DNA from: a virus
IMG/VR virus record: IMGVR_UViG_3300008216_000051
Coordinates: 1 to 29,767 of that record
Strand: one strand, 5' to 3'
DNA length: 29,767 bases
Each line of letters begins with the position of its first letter. Positions within the stretch are counted from its first letter, which is position 1. Positions 10,074-17,340 of this stretch are shown here, piece by piece. The position numbers were made by a program, and so were the translations under genes. The notes under the pieces were generated by a model. That model was not told the origin of the DNA, did no database searches, and saw nothing but the letters and a program-made list of their open reading frames with translations.

Positions 10074-10316
10074 ATGCAAGACATGACCATGATTTGGAAT
10101 GCCATACTTACTATGGCAGTTGGTGGATTTCTCTGGTGGATACGTGCTACTAGTGCTGCTGTTACTAAGATACGTGAAGAAAATTTGTCAACTAGGGAGC
10201 ATATTGCTCTGACCTATGCAACCAAGCAGGATGTTAAAGATGACCTACGGCAGATCATGGCACGGTTTGATCGTCTGGAAAGTAAGATAGATGATTATAT
10301 GAGGATGGGAAAGTAG
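10074..10316 (+). CDS. Small membrane-anchored coiled-coil protein, lysis-associated (80 aa)
   Basis: One N-terminal transmembrane segment (about residues 7-24, ending in GGFLWWIR) is followed by a charged helical region with heptad-like spacing (residues about 30-76). This is the topology of an inner-membrane spanin subunit (Rz-like) and also of some small accessory lysis proteins; XhlA-type proteins have the reverse order. It lies ten bases after the giant virion gene and directly before a lysozyme and an M15 peptidase, which supports a lysis role. AGGAG lies at a good distance before the ATG. The stop abuts the lysozyme start. Holin function is less likely because a better holin candidate is present at 12646-13053. 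Confidence 0.7.
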   Translation: MQDMTMIWNAILTMAVGGFLWWIRATSAAVTKIREENLSTREHIALTYATKQDVKDDLRQIMARFDRLESKIDDYMRMGK

Positions 10317-10880
10317 ATGGCTGATAGAATATCTGATCAATATCCCAGAGCAGCACAGATAATACGTCATTATGAATCTGTTAATCAATCTGGTCAGCCA
10401 CATCTTATTCCTTATGAAGATATAGGTGGGACGTGGGTAGCTGGTTATGGTAGAACTGTTGATAAGGATCGTAAAGAAATTCCTTGGACCATAGAACAGT
10501 CGGAAGTAGACTTAGATACTCAGATCTCAGAAAAATTAAAAGAGATTGATCAACTAGAAAGAGAATTACCAGAAGGACTTACCTTTACTAAATCAGAAAA
10601 GGAAGCTCTTATTCCGTTTTTACAAAATGTAGGATATACAAAGCTTAAAGGTACAAGAGCTATGGAAGCATTGAAAAGAGGTGATAAAAGGAGATTTGCT
10701 TTTGAGCTATTCGATGCTGAAAAAGGATTCACAAAAGGTACAGATAAAGAAGGAAGAACTACTGTCCTTGGTGGATTAGTAGAAAGGCGAGGAAGAGAAG
10801 GATCTTTATTTTATGAAGAAAGAAATATAGGTGGGATGGTATCACGTAATCCATATCCACATAATCCACGATCAATATAG
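10317..10880 (+). CDS. Phage lysozyme-like endolysin, GH24 type (187 aa)
   Basis: Probable muramidase cutting the glycan strands of peptidoglycan. The N-terminal part has the family signature: catalytic Glu in HYES (E20), then YED (D35), GGTW and AGYGRT. In classical members Glu and Asp are separated by eight residues; here fourteen lie between, so there is an insertion of about six, and the usual Thr after GG-x-W is Val41. The later segment FTKSEKEALIPFLQNVGYTKLKG corresponds to the conserved helix region of T4-type lysozymes. No signal peptide or SAR anchor is evident, so export would need a holin. The gene follows the preceding stop without gap and is followed by an M15 peptidase eight bases later. 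The C-terminal 25 residues are of unknown role. Confidence 0.82.
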   Translation: MADRISDQYPRAAQIIRHYESVNQSGQPHLIPYEDIGGTWVAGYGRTVDKDRKEIPWTIEQSEVDLDTQISEKLKEIDQLERELPEGLTFTKSEKEALIPFLQNVGYTKLKGTRAMEALKRGDKRRFAFELFDAEKGFTKGTDKEGRTTVLGGLVERRGREGSLFYEERNIGGMVSRNPYPHNPRSI

Positions 10881-10888
10881 GAGTACTA

Positions 10889-11308
10889 ATGGAAGACCAA
10901 CTATATTCGTATATTAAAACTACCGCTGTAAAAAGATGGGAGTTTTTCTCAGAAGATGAATTAAGATGTAAGGGAACAGATGAATTAGATATGGATGAAG
11001 AGTTTATGAAAAAGCTTATAGCTCTTCGTAAAGAATTAAATCAATACTTTAAAATAATATCAGGCTATAGACATATGGCTTATAACGATATCCTTGGTAA
11101 AACAAGAGATTCTCCACACTTATTAGGTAAGGCTGTGGACATAGCATGTCATGGTAAAAAAGCATACAATATAATTAGAATAGGAATGGCACATGGCTTC
11201 ACTGGTATTGGGGTGAAGCAGCATGGAGAAAAGGAAGATAGGTTTGTCCATCTTGATACCATGAATAATGGGGAAAGATCCAGACCAATGTTATGGAGTT
11301 ATAAATAA
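10889..11308 (+). CDS. M15-family peptidase endolysin (139 aa)
   Basis: Predicted zinc-dependent peptidase of the D,D-carboxypeptidase/endolysin group (peptidase M15), acting on peptidoglycan peptides. The zinc-binding pattern is clear: SPHLLGKAVD gives H77 and D84, and FVHLD gives H121 with D123; SGYR (residues 58-61) provides the conserved Arg. The length fits single-domain phage members, and there is no cell-wall-binding domain. AGGAG lies five bases before the ATG. It follows the lysozyme gene, so this phage appears to carry two different peptidoglycan hydrolases in tandem. Its last ten bases overlap the end of a convergent minus-strand gene, so it closes the plus-strand operon of this window. 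Confidence 0.9.
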   Translation: MEDQLYSYIKTTAVKRWEFFSEDELRCKGTDELDMDEEFMKKLIALRKELNQYFKIISGYRHMAYNDILGKTRDSPHLLGKAVDIACHGKKAYNIIRIGMAHGFTGIGVKQHGEKEDRFVHLDTMNNGERSRPMLWSYK

Positions 11309-11466
11309 TAAATCTTATTAATATTTTTAATTATTTCATCTATAATTTTAAGTTGTTTACGATATGTTTTAGTGGATTGTCTATTGTATTGAATATATTG
11401 TTCATGACTTTCCTTAGTAATTTTACGAAGTTTATATAATTCTTCTATAATTAGATATGTGGACAT
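11299..11466 (-). CDS. Small charged helical protein, unknown (55 aa)
   Basis: Unknown protein, Lys/Ile-rich and probably helical, ending in INKIYYL. The open frame extends 27 bases further upstream, but the internal ATG at 11466 is directly preceded by GAGGAG, so I take it as the start. It is the last gene of the minus-strand operon, 40 bases after the putative lipoprotein gene. It overlaps the 3' end of the convergent M15 peptidase gene by ten bases. Coding status rests on the ribosome site, operon position and amino-acid pattern; no family is recognised. Confidence 0.55.
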   Translation of the reverse strand: MSTYLIIEELYKLRKITKESHEQYIQYNRQSTKTYRKQLKIIDEIIKNINKIYYL

Positions 11467-11506
11467 TTTCTCCTCTGTATCTGATTTTATCATTTAAGCA
11501 TCTTTA

Positions 11507-11623
11507 TTAAAAATTATAGGAATATTTCACCATCAGTATTTGTTGTGTATTATCTATATAAAAATTTGTAGACATAGAAGAACATGCTGAAAGAATTAAT
11601 AATAAAAATATATATTTTATCAT
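11507..11623 (-). CDS. Tiny putative lipoprotein, possible o-spanin-like protein (38 aa)
   Basis: The frame encodes a short N-terminus with one Lys, a hydrophobic stretch (IFLLLI) and the lipobox LSAC at residues 11-14, followed by SSMS. That is a classical signal peptidase II site, giving a mature lipoprotein of 25 residues with Cys14 lipidated. The ATG overlaps the terminase small subunit stop as ATGA, the usual sign of translational coupling. Ser15 after the Cys would favour outer-membrane sorting under the +2 rule known from enterobacteria. Rz1-like outer-membrane spanins are small lipoproteins, but 25 mature residues is very short and lacks the Pro-rich character of lambda Rz1. An immunity or exclusion lipoprotein is an alternative. 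Confidence 0.6.
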   Translation of the reverse strand: MIKYIFLLLILSACSSMSTNFYIDNTQQILMVKYSYNF

Positions 11624-12030
11624 AAATTAAAATTACATTTCTTAACAAGTTCATCAACAGTTTCTTTACCAAGAATCTGAAGAGATTCTATTATAGCTAA
11701 CTCTAATCCCTCCTTTGATATATCTATAGCTTTATCACTCTTTGCTCCTCGTACTCTTGATAATAGCTCCAGTGCTTTAATGGCACTGTTAGTGTGTCCA
11801 TTTGCCTTGGCAAACGTATATTGATTTTCAATTTCACTTATAACATCAATGTTAGTTTCTAGTTCATTCTCAAGATCAGCTATCCTTTCTACTATCTCGT
11901 CGTTTTTAAGCATACGATATCCCTGATTATATGCTGAACGTGGTGCATATCCAGCAGCCTTCGCTGCTTCAGTGGCATTACGATGTAGAATATAGGCTTG
12001 AGCAAACCTTTCTTGTTTATCTGTTAGCAT
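11620..12030 (-). CDS. terS: Terminase small subunit (136 aa)
   Basis: DNA-recognition subunit of the packaging motor. The N-terminus LTDKQERFAQAYILHRNATE followed by AAKAAGYAPRSAYNQGYRML is the helix-turn-helix start of the Terminase_2 family; a coiled-coil-like central segment (about residues 50-95) would form the oligomer core. Length is normal for the family. The large subunit is not in this window, and small and large subunits are therefore probably not adjacent: the visible virion genes run on the other strand. The ATG lies inside the end of the upstream GIY-YIG gene (14-base overlap) with no strong ribosome site, so translation probably depends on coupling. The stop overlaps the lipoprotein ATG. 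Confidence 0.88.
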   Translation of the reverse strand: MLTDKQERFAQAYILHRNATEAAKAAGYAPRSAYNQGYRMLKNDEIVERIADLENELETNIDVISEIENQYTFAKANGHTNSAIKALELLSRVRGAKSDKAIDISKEGLELAIIESLQILGKETVDELVKKCNFNL

Positions 12031-12646
12031 TTGATAGTCTATATATTTCGTGATCAGGCATATATGTATATGTTAATAGATCTTCCAAAGAAGAGTGAGT
12101 TAGGTCAGAAAGAAGAGGTAATAGATAGTTTTTTGATGTATTTATAGTTTCTAAAAAATATTCAACTGCCTTATTTTTATTTACATAAAACCATTCACTT
12201 TTAGATTGACTGCAATACTTAGAGAAGGTTGAAATAAGATGTCTTTCTAATAGTTTATAATGAGAAACTTGCTCTTTTTTTAAGTAAGAAAAATTATCTT
12301 CGGGAGCATAACTATTATATTGTTTTAATCGTTCTTTTGGATATTTTGTCATTCCAACTTTTACCCAACCTTCATAACTTTTATTTACAATACAATATAT
12401 ATATCCTTCTCGTGATATTATATCTTCTCTAAGACAATGTTCCCATTCAGGATTATTCCATTTCTTTAAAAGAAAATTTCTTTTTAATCTAGCTGCTTCA
12501 ATATCTCTAGTTTGTAAACTAATACGATATTGTTTACCATAATTACTAAATCGTTTTTGAAACCAATAGACACCATCTCGTTGATACATATATTTTGTAT
12601 CTATATTCTTATCCTTTATATATAGGTCTTTTACAATTTTAGACAT
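12017..12646 (-). CDS. Integrase-type N-domain fused to T5orf172 GIY-YIG nuclease domain (209 aa)
   Basis: Residues about 18-62 (YQRDGVYWFQKRF, then RISLQTRDIEAARLKR) look like the small N-terminal DNA-binding domain of tyrosine recombinases (DUF6538/Arm type). No recombinase catalytic domain follows. Instead residues about 80-157 match the T5orf172/MUG113 branch of the GIY-YIG nucleases: GYIYCI, WVKVGMTKYPKERLKQY (with Arg106), a glutamate in LLERHLI (E134) and EWFYV. It may be a site-directed DNA-cutting protein or a mobile endonuclease. Start and holin stop overlap as TAATG, and its end overlaps terminase small subunit by 14 bases, so it sits inside the late operon. A regulatory DNA-binding role is the alternative. 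Confidence 0.78.
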   Translation of the reverse strand: MSKIVKDLYIKDKNIDTKYMYQRDGVYWFQKRFSNYGKQYRISLQTRDIEAARLKRNFLLKKWNNPEWEHCLREDIISREGYIYCIVNKSYEGWVKVGMTKYPKERLKQYNSYAPEDNFSYLKKEQVSHYKLLERHLISTFSKYCSQSKSEWFYVNKNKAVEYFLETINTSKNYLLPLLSDLTHSSLEDLLTYTYMPDHEIYRLSNANR

Positions 12647-13053
12647 TATTTAAGATTGTTCCTTTGTATTCCCTTGGACTTCTCAAAACTTCTCATTCCA
12701 CCAAGACCAAGCAATGATAATGTTAATGTCATTAATCCCTCTGTTGGTATGACAGGTATCATTAAAGCAGGAGTCCAGATAGCCATAGCCCAGACGCATA
12801 TAGGCTGGAATACGAATTGCCATGCCAGACCAAAGGCACATATCCACATGATGGCAGGTCTAGCTCCAGCTACGAAGATGGAAGGATGCTTTGCCTGTTC
12901 CTGATTAACAGCTATCTGTGCCAGATTAGCTCGTTGCACCTGTGTCTTCAATTCATGGTTGAGCTTTGCACGTAGATCTTTATCCTCCACAAACTTATCA
13001 AGTACGTTATCCACCACACCTACTACTGCTTCTGCAATTCCAAATAAGGCCAT
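12646..13053 (-). CDS. Holin, GTA-type three-transmembrane family (135 aa)
   Basis: Predicted to form the inner-membrane lesion that releases endolysins. After a charged amphipathic N-terminal half (residues 15-55) comes KHPSIFVAGARPAIMWICAF, then further hydrophobic segments around residues 67-82, 83-98 and 105-120, ending in GLGGMRSFEKSKG. This is the pattern of the 3TM holin family found in gene transfer agents and many alphaproteobacterial phages. AGGAGG lies five bases before the ATG, one of the strongest ribosome sites here, suggesting high expression. It lies on the minus strand, whereas the lysozyme and peptidase are on the plus strand about 1.3 kb away and converge with it. Confidence 0.85.
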   Translation of the reverse strand: MALFGIAEAVVGVVDNVLDKFVEDKDLRAKLNHELKTQVQRANLAQIAVNQEQAKHPSIFVAGARPAIMWICAFGLAWQFVFQPICVWAMAIWTPALMIPVIPTEGLMTLTLSLLGLGGMRSFEKSKGIQRNNLK

Positions 13054-13142
13054 CTTATCCTCCTGTTAAAAATAGTATATTGTTAAATAAAATCCAAGTA
13101 TAAAACTTACAACTAATAATTGAAATATAAATTCCAGTTTAA

Positions 13143-13805
13143 TCAAGGTATACCCGTAGCATCTTCAAATTTCTCTCTCATGCTCAGATGTTTCCGATAG
13201 TTGACATGTGTTTTAAATACTCCAGTAGATACAAATCTATCCTCCACTTCTTCAAAAGCCATGTAAACATTAATTCGTTCTTTATGCTTATCATACCATA
13301 TTTTATTGATTAAATCAATCCACCATTCTGGTTCCTGTACTGTTATATGTACGTTCTTACCATTGGGAAATTTCTTGAGTGCTTCATAACAGGCTATATT
13401 CAGGAATACAGATTTATTTGCAAAGAACATTATACGATCTATGATCCATTCCAGATCCTGTGTGGGAAGATGTTCCATTACATCAACACATATAACCATG
13501 TCATATGTACCAGTTGGTAGCTTGGAGAATTTTTCAAGACCGGGATCATAGAGTGTATAGTCTTTTATCTTCAAGAATTTATGAAGAGGTTTACCTAATT
13601 TATTGTGTTCATCTTTATATAGATTACCTTTCCCACAACCATAATCAAGAAGTGTTTTGCATTTATTATCTCGTATAATTGATCGAACATAATGAGCATA
13701 CTTTGTCATACTCCTACCGGGAAATATAGTCAGATCTGTATGTAACTTTTTATATTCCTCTATTAACTCATGATATTCTGCTGATGGTTTAGTCACTGAA
13801 CACAT
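13143..13805 (-). CDS. Class I SAM-dependent methyltransferase (220 aa)
   Basis: SAM-binding motif I is LLDYGCGKGNL (Gly-rich loop at residues about 54-60), followed by an acidic strand end in LYDPG and the motif CVDVMEHLP at residues about 106-114. This is a Methyltransf_11/23-like small-molecule methylase. Target unknown; neighbours with glycosyltransferase features suggest a sugar or virion-surface substrate. The frame extends to an ATG at 13877, but that would overlap the upstream gene by 89 bases. I prefer the ATG at 13805 (17-base overlap, weak GAAG ribosome site); a GTG at 13796 is also possible. A gap of 89 AT-rich bases without a convincing promoter separates its stop from the holin start. 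Confidence 0.82.
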   Translation of the reverse strand: MCSVTKPSAEYHELIEEYKKLHTDLTIFPGRSMTKYAHYVRSIIRDNKCKTLLDYGCGKGNLYKDEHNKLGKPLHKFLKIKDYTLYDPGLEKFSKLPTGTYDMVICVDVMEHLPTQDLEWIIDRIMFFANKSVFLNIACYEALKKFPNGKNVHITVQEPEWWIDLINKIWYDKHKERINVYMAFEEVEDRFVSTGVFKTHVNYRKHLSMREKFEDATGIP

Positions 13806-16134
13806 CTTCAAAATTGGGAATTTTGTTTTCATCCAGATGTAATTTCCACAATGCATTAACCAATGAATTTTCACCATATAAATTAAGAGACATGCTCATG
13901 GTAGTATCATTAAATACTCTTTCACAATCCTGTGCCATAGCAAGTAACTCACCAGTGGTCCAGAAATTTTCTCCACGTACATTAACTTGTAGATACTTTG
14001 GTTTTGGTTCCTCATCTTCAGCTCCAGTAGTTTCCTTCTTCTGTTCTTCTGTAGGTTCATCTTTAAGGGAAGAATCAAAACCAAATAGATGGTACTTTCT
14101 AAAGCCCATTGTGTGCATGATGCCAAGTATTCTCATGGCTGCACACGTACCACCTGTTATAAGAGTAGCTCCCTCTGGTATACCAAGATCTTCCATGACC
14201 GTAATTTTCTGATCCTTTATTTCCTGTTCTCTTTCTGCTTCATTTCTGAGAGATTCTGTAAAGGCATGCCATCCATAAATATTGGCTTTCTTTTCAATAA
14301 GATACTTAGTTACGGAGGGATCTGTCATGGATGCTACAAAGAACTTTGTACTTGGATCAACAGTTTTGAATAGATCTTTTCGTATAATGCCATGTGTACT
14401 TTCTCCTTCAATTGATCGTGGATCTAGTACAACACATGCCCAAGGTTTAATACCATTAGCCAGTAGGTGTGGGTATGAATGCTTTACACATATTGTCTTG
14501 GCCTCTGGATTTTCTTTCATAAGTTCTTTTACTTTATCATAATCAGTGGAATGACCACCGGAAATAACAATAACATCTCCATCATTTGGTCTGCACTTTC
14601 CAAGAAACTTATCCTTATCAATCAAGCTCATATTTTCTTTTATATTAGCCTGTATATATTCCTTATCCACACAATCTCTTGGGTGTACTACAATAGGAAC
14701 ATTAAGAATCTCCTCTGGCAAGGAAGGAACTAACTTGTCATTATATATTAAAGCTAGATGTGTAACTCCTCCATTCTTTACAGGATCAGAAGAGGGAAGT
14801 ACAATACGTTTTATGTCCTCCAGATTTTTTACTAATACATTAGTTCCACAATATTTTTTAGGTGGACCTTTCTTATCTGAATCTGGACTAAAATAATTAT
14901 CAACAGCAACAACACGAGAACCTTTTAACTTTTCATAATCATTCTGTACGGTGATAATACTATTACCACCACCGATCAAGGCAAAGTCTGGATTATCGTC
15001 CTTCAATACCTCTCTGGTATTTCCTTTAATAAGTTTAAAATTAAAGGTTTTATCCCTGTCCTTTTTTATTTTCTTTTTAAAATCTGTAAATCTTTTTTCA
15101 ACAGCAGCCTTGGTAACATGAGCTTTTAAATTAAATTCTGCTTCATCAAGATCAGCAGTACCGTCTTCAAAGAGATCATATCCAGTATAGGTTACCTTGT
15201 CTGTGTTTTCAAATGCAGTCAAAGCCATCTCCAAAGCCCGACCTCCATTCCATGTACCAGTTTCAACAAATGATTCTGGTTTATGGAATCTGATAATATC
15301 AGCCAAGGTCTTGGTTCTATTAGGTCTGATGTCGGGAGGAAGAGCTTCTTTGGACAAAGGAAATACTCTGTTCCCTTCACTATCTCTTAATGATCTGTTA
15401 TCTTCTTCCAGATTTTTAAGATGTTTATTAAATGGTGTGGCCTTTATACCCTTCTTGGTATTGGATGGAGTAAGGGTATGTACTCTCATGCCATGTGCTC
15501 TGTATATATTCAACAGCCGTTCAAAGATGAAAGCCTCATGCCACTCTCTGTAAGATAGAACTTCACCACTCTCATAAGCACCACGAAGATCACCAAGAAT
15601 ATCCAATGGAGCCTGATGATTAAGATTGAAGGCCATAAAGCATGGATCACTATATTGATCTGGAGTGCTCTCTACAGAGTCACCACTAAGATGTACTATA
15701 TCTGCACCTTCAGGGAGGAAGTCATGTACAAAATCTGATGTTAGATTGTCAACGGGAATTACATTTGTATTCATCCATAGTAACCATCCACCATCTTTAG
15801 TTTCTTCGGCTATTTTAAAAGCCTCTTCAGTCAGGGAAAATACTTTTGGAGCCGTTAGTAATGTATCTATTCTCCAGTTGTATTCAACAGTACCATTCTC
15901 TGTACCATTATGCACGTCCATACTGGTACGAAATTCATTAAACTCTTCCACATCTTCTAAATTTTTATATGTTATAGTTTCTGGAAGGGAGTAGGCATCC
16001 AAGGCACATTCAAAATGATAAGCAGACAACTTAATATTGGGATGCCAGAACTTATCAACTCTGTTGAACATCTGATGTGCATGATCTTTAAGAGAGTTCT
16101 CATTAAAGGCAGTTACTACATTTAGTTTCGTCAT
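13789..16134 (-). CDS. Three-domain glycan-modification-like protein with Maf/DUF115-type domain (781 aa)
   Basis: Three regions are visible. Residues about 1-225 look like a nucleotide-sugar transferase-like domain (GGWLLWMNTNVIPVDNL in the position of a DxD strand, though DxD itself is absent). Residues about 270-430 resemble a class I methyltransferase fold (SFVETGTWNGGRALEMAL, then YTGYDLFEDG) with a later acidic VAVDNYFSP. Residues about 515-700 match DUF115/Maf-like proteins: DGDVIVISGGHSTDYDKVKE, then HLLANGIKPWACVVLDPRS. Maf proteins act with flagellin glycosylation in bacteria. The protein probably builds or transfers a sugar, but no single reaction can be named. AAGGA lies six bases before the ATG. 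It is followed by the methyltransferase with a short overlap. Confidence 0.75.
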   Translation of the reverse strand: MTKLNVVTAFNENSLKDHAHQMFNRVDKFWHPNIKLSAYHFECALDAYSLPETITYKNLEDVEEFNEFRTSMDVHNGTENGTVEYNWRIDTLLTAPKVFSLTEEAFKIAEETKDGGWLLWMNTNVIPVDNLTSDFVHDFLPEGADIVHLSGDSVESTPDQYSDPCFMAFNLNHQAPLDILGDLRGAYESGEVLSYREWHEAFIFERLLNIYRAHGMRVHTLTPSNTKKGIKATPFNKHLKNLEEDNRSLRDSEGNRVFPLSKEALPPDIRPNRTKTLADIIRFHKPESFVETGTWNGGRALEMALTAFENTDKVTYTGYDLFEDGTADLDEAEFNLKAHVTKAAVEKRFTDFKKKIKKDRDKTFNFKLIKGNTREVLKDDNPDFALIGGGNSIITVQNDYEKLKGSRVVAVDNYFSPDSDKKGPPKKYCGTNVLVKNLEDIKRIVLPSSDPVKNGGVTHLALIYNDKLVPSLPEEILNVPIVVHPRDCVDKEYIQANIKENMSLIDKDKFLGKCRPNDGDVIVISGGHSTDYDKVKELMKENPEAKTICVKHSYPHLLANGIKPWACVVLDPRSIEGESTHGIIRKDLFKTVDPSTKFFVASMTDPSVTKYLIEKKANIYGWHAFTESLRNEAEREQEIKDQKITVMEDLGIPEGATLITGGTCAAMRILGIMHTMGFRKYHLFGFDSSLKDEPTEEQKKETTGAEDEEPKPKYLQVNVRGENFWTTGELLAMAQDCERVFNDTTMSMSLNLYGENSLVNALWKLHLDENKIPNFEDVFSD

Positions 16135-16143
16135 TTATTATCC

Positions 16144-16365
16144 TTAATGTACAGTTTGCTGTTCAACTTCAAAGGAACTCATATCTTCAAATACTTTACT
16201 AGCATCTTCCTTACCAAGTAAGGTAACATAAAAATGATGCAGTTGTGCTGCTAAACATCCAGCTAGAATAAGAGGATTGTCAGTAAGTTTTAATTGTTCC
16301 TTGATAAACTTTTGTATGTTACTACTAAGTAAGCTCATTAATTCTTCTTCATTTAATTCATTCAT
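16144..16365 (-). CDS. Small helical protein, unknown (73 aa)
   Basis: Unknown acidic, helical protein with a hydrophobic helix around residues 30-50 (NPLILAGCLAAQLHHFYVTL). The frame extends to a TTG 36 bases upstream, but the ATG at 16365 has AGAGG at a good distance and shares a base with the stop of the 36-aa zinc-ribbon gene (TAATG), so I choose it. The next gene starts nine bases after its stop. No family is recognised. Confidence 0.7.
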   Translation of the reverse strand: MNELNEEELMSLLSSNIQKFIKEQLKLTDNPLILAGCLAAQLHHFYVTLLGKEDASKVFEDMSSFEVEQQTVH

Positions 16366-16475
16366 TATCGTGAACCTCTTTGTGGACCACAACGAGTGCA
16401 ATATAAAATTCCTTTTCTACGAATTAGGTACACACCCCCACACTTCTTACAGCCCTTAACTGGTGTCCATGTCAT
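16365..16475 (-). CDS. Tiny zinc-ribbon protein (36 aa)
   Basis: The frame encodes two CxxC pairs: CKKC (residues 9-12) and CTRC (residues 26-29), with GGVYLIRRKG between them, a complete zinc-ribbon knuckle arrangement. AAGGA precedes the ATG by about ten bases and the TAA overlaps the next ATG, so it fits the operon exactly. Zinc ribbons of this size usually bind nucleic acid or a partner protein; no target can be inferred. It lies between a glycosyltransferase and a small helical protein. Confidence 0.7.
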   Translation of the reverse strand: MTWTPVKGCKKCGGVYLIRRKGILYCTRCGPQRGSR

Positions 16476-16496
16476 TAGCTTTGTATCCTTTCTTTA

Positions 16497-17330
16497 TTAT
16501 TCCATAAAGGTAATGCCACTTACACTACTCTCATGAGATTCCTTTTCTGCACTCTTCTTTGTTGTTATAAGATAGTCTACTTCTGCATCTACCATACCAT
16601 TGGCCTGTAACCATCTTGCATCATTTACCCACTCAACTGCATACTTACCTTCCACCTTTCCTCTGCACTCCCAATCCTCAAACCAAGGACCACCAGTGGT
16701 GAAGTGAACATTTCTTGCTTCAAGATCAGGATCAGAGTGACCATCCAGCCAATTCCAATCTTCAGGTATTCTTCCTATATCTGATTCCTTATCAGATAGC
16801 CATCCAAAACCATGCAACCATCTTCCCGGCTTTGTATTAACATCATCTATTGTAAGGTTTTTATTTAATTCATGTGAACAATTGAACATCATAAGACTTG
16901 ACCAATTCTTTCTACGATATTGTTCCTGCACCTTCCCATCCATTTTAGTTCCCTTTTCTGGATTATACTTATGGTGTGTACACCAGAGAGGATAATAATT
17001 CATATCACAAAGCTCAAACAATTCTGTTACATCGGTTCTCATGTACATGTCACAGTCCATGTACAATGCCTTACCCTCAAACATATTCAGAAAAGGTACA
17101 AGAAATCTGGTAAAGGAAAACTCACTGGAAAAAGGACGGCCATCTATGGTGTCATAGTCTTGGCCGTCCATTGTCGTATGTTCTCTACGATACAAGCCCA
17201 TACGTTTGACCACATCTCTTTTTATAGGTACGACTCTCACTGGTTTTGATGCTATACGTTCCAGTGAAAACTTTAATACTTCATAAGCCATATCCTCTTT
17301 AGGATCATAGCCAATATAGACTGTATTCAT
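16497..17330 (-). CDS. GT8-like glycosyltransferase (277 aa)
   Basis: GT-A fold glycosyltransferase. The N-terminus NTVYIGYDPKED is the nucleotide-binding first strand. The metal-binding DxD is DCD at residues 92-94 within ALYMDCDMY. Near the C-terminus HFTTGGPWF stands where GT8 enzymes have HxxGxxKPW. It probably transfers a hexose from a nucleotide sugar, perhaps onto a virion protein or host surface sugar, in line with the other sugar-related genes downstream. AAGGA lies before the ATG and the gene follows Hsp20 after ten bases, so it belongs to the transcript driven by the promoter at 17820-17848. Confidence 0.85.
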   Translation of the reverse strand: MNTVYIGYDPKEDMAYEVLKFSLERIASKPVRVVPIKRDVVKRMGLYRREHTTMDGQDYDTIDGRPFSSEFSFTRFLVPFLNMFEGKALYMDCDMYMRTDVTELFELCDMNYYPLWCTHHKYNPEKGTKMDGKVQEQYRRKNWSSLMMFNCSHELNKNLTIDDVNTKPGRWLHGFGWLSDKESDIGRIPEDWNWLDGHSDPDLEARNVHFTTGGPWFEDWECRGKVEGKYAVEWVNDARWLQANGMVDAEVDYLITTKKSAEKESHESSVSGITFME

Positions 17331-17340
17331 AGATAATCCT

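Noticed and set aside
11309-11620. tRNA or regulatory RNA in the AT-rich convergent region
   Set aside because: No cloverleaf or stable stem is visible; the region is explained by two short minus-strand genes.
12017-12646. A tyrosine integrase, which would suggest a temperate phage
   Set aside because: Only the small N-terminal domain is similar; there is no recombinase catalytic domain, and the rest is a GIY-YIG type domain.
13054-13142. AT-rich gap before the holin as a promoter
   Set aside because: TTGTAA and TATTTA at 17-base spacing give only a weak match; an AT-rich gap produces such matches by chance.
13814-15994. Several plus-strand open frames of 84-132 codons
   Set aside because: All are antisense to the 781-aa gene, with compositions rich in Ser, Cys and Phe and no ribosome sites.
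16366-16401. TTG-initiated extension of the 73-aa protein
   Set aside because: It would overlap the zinc-ribbon gene, and the ATG at 16365 has a good ribosome site.
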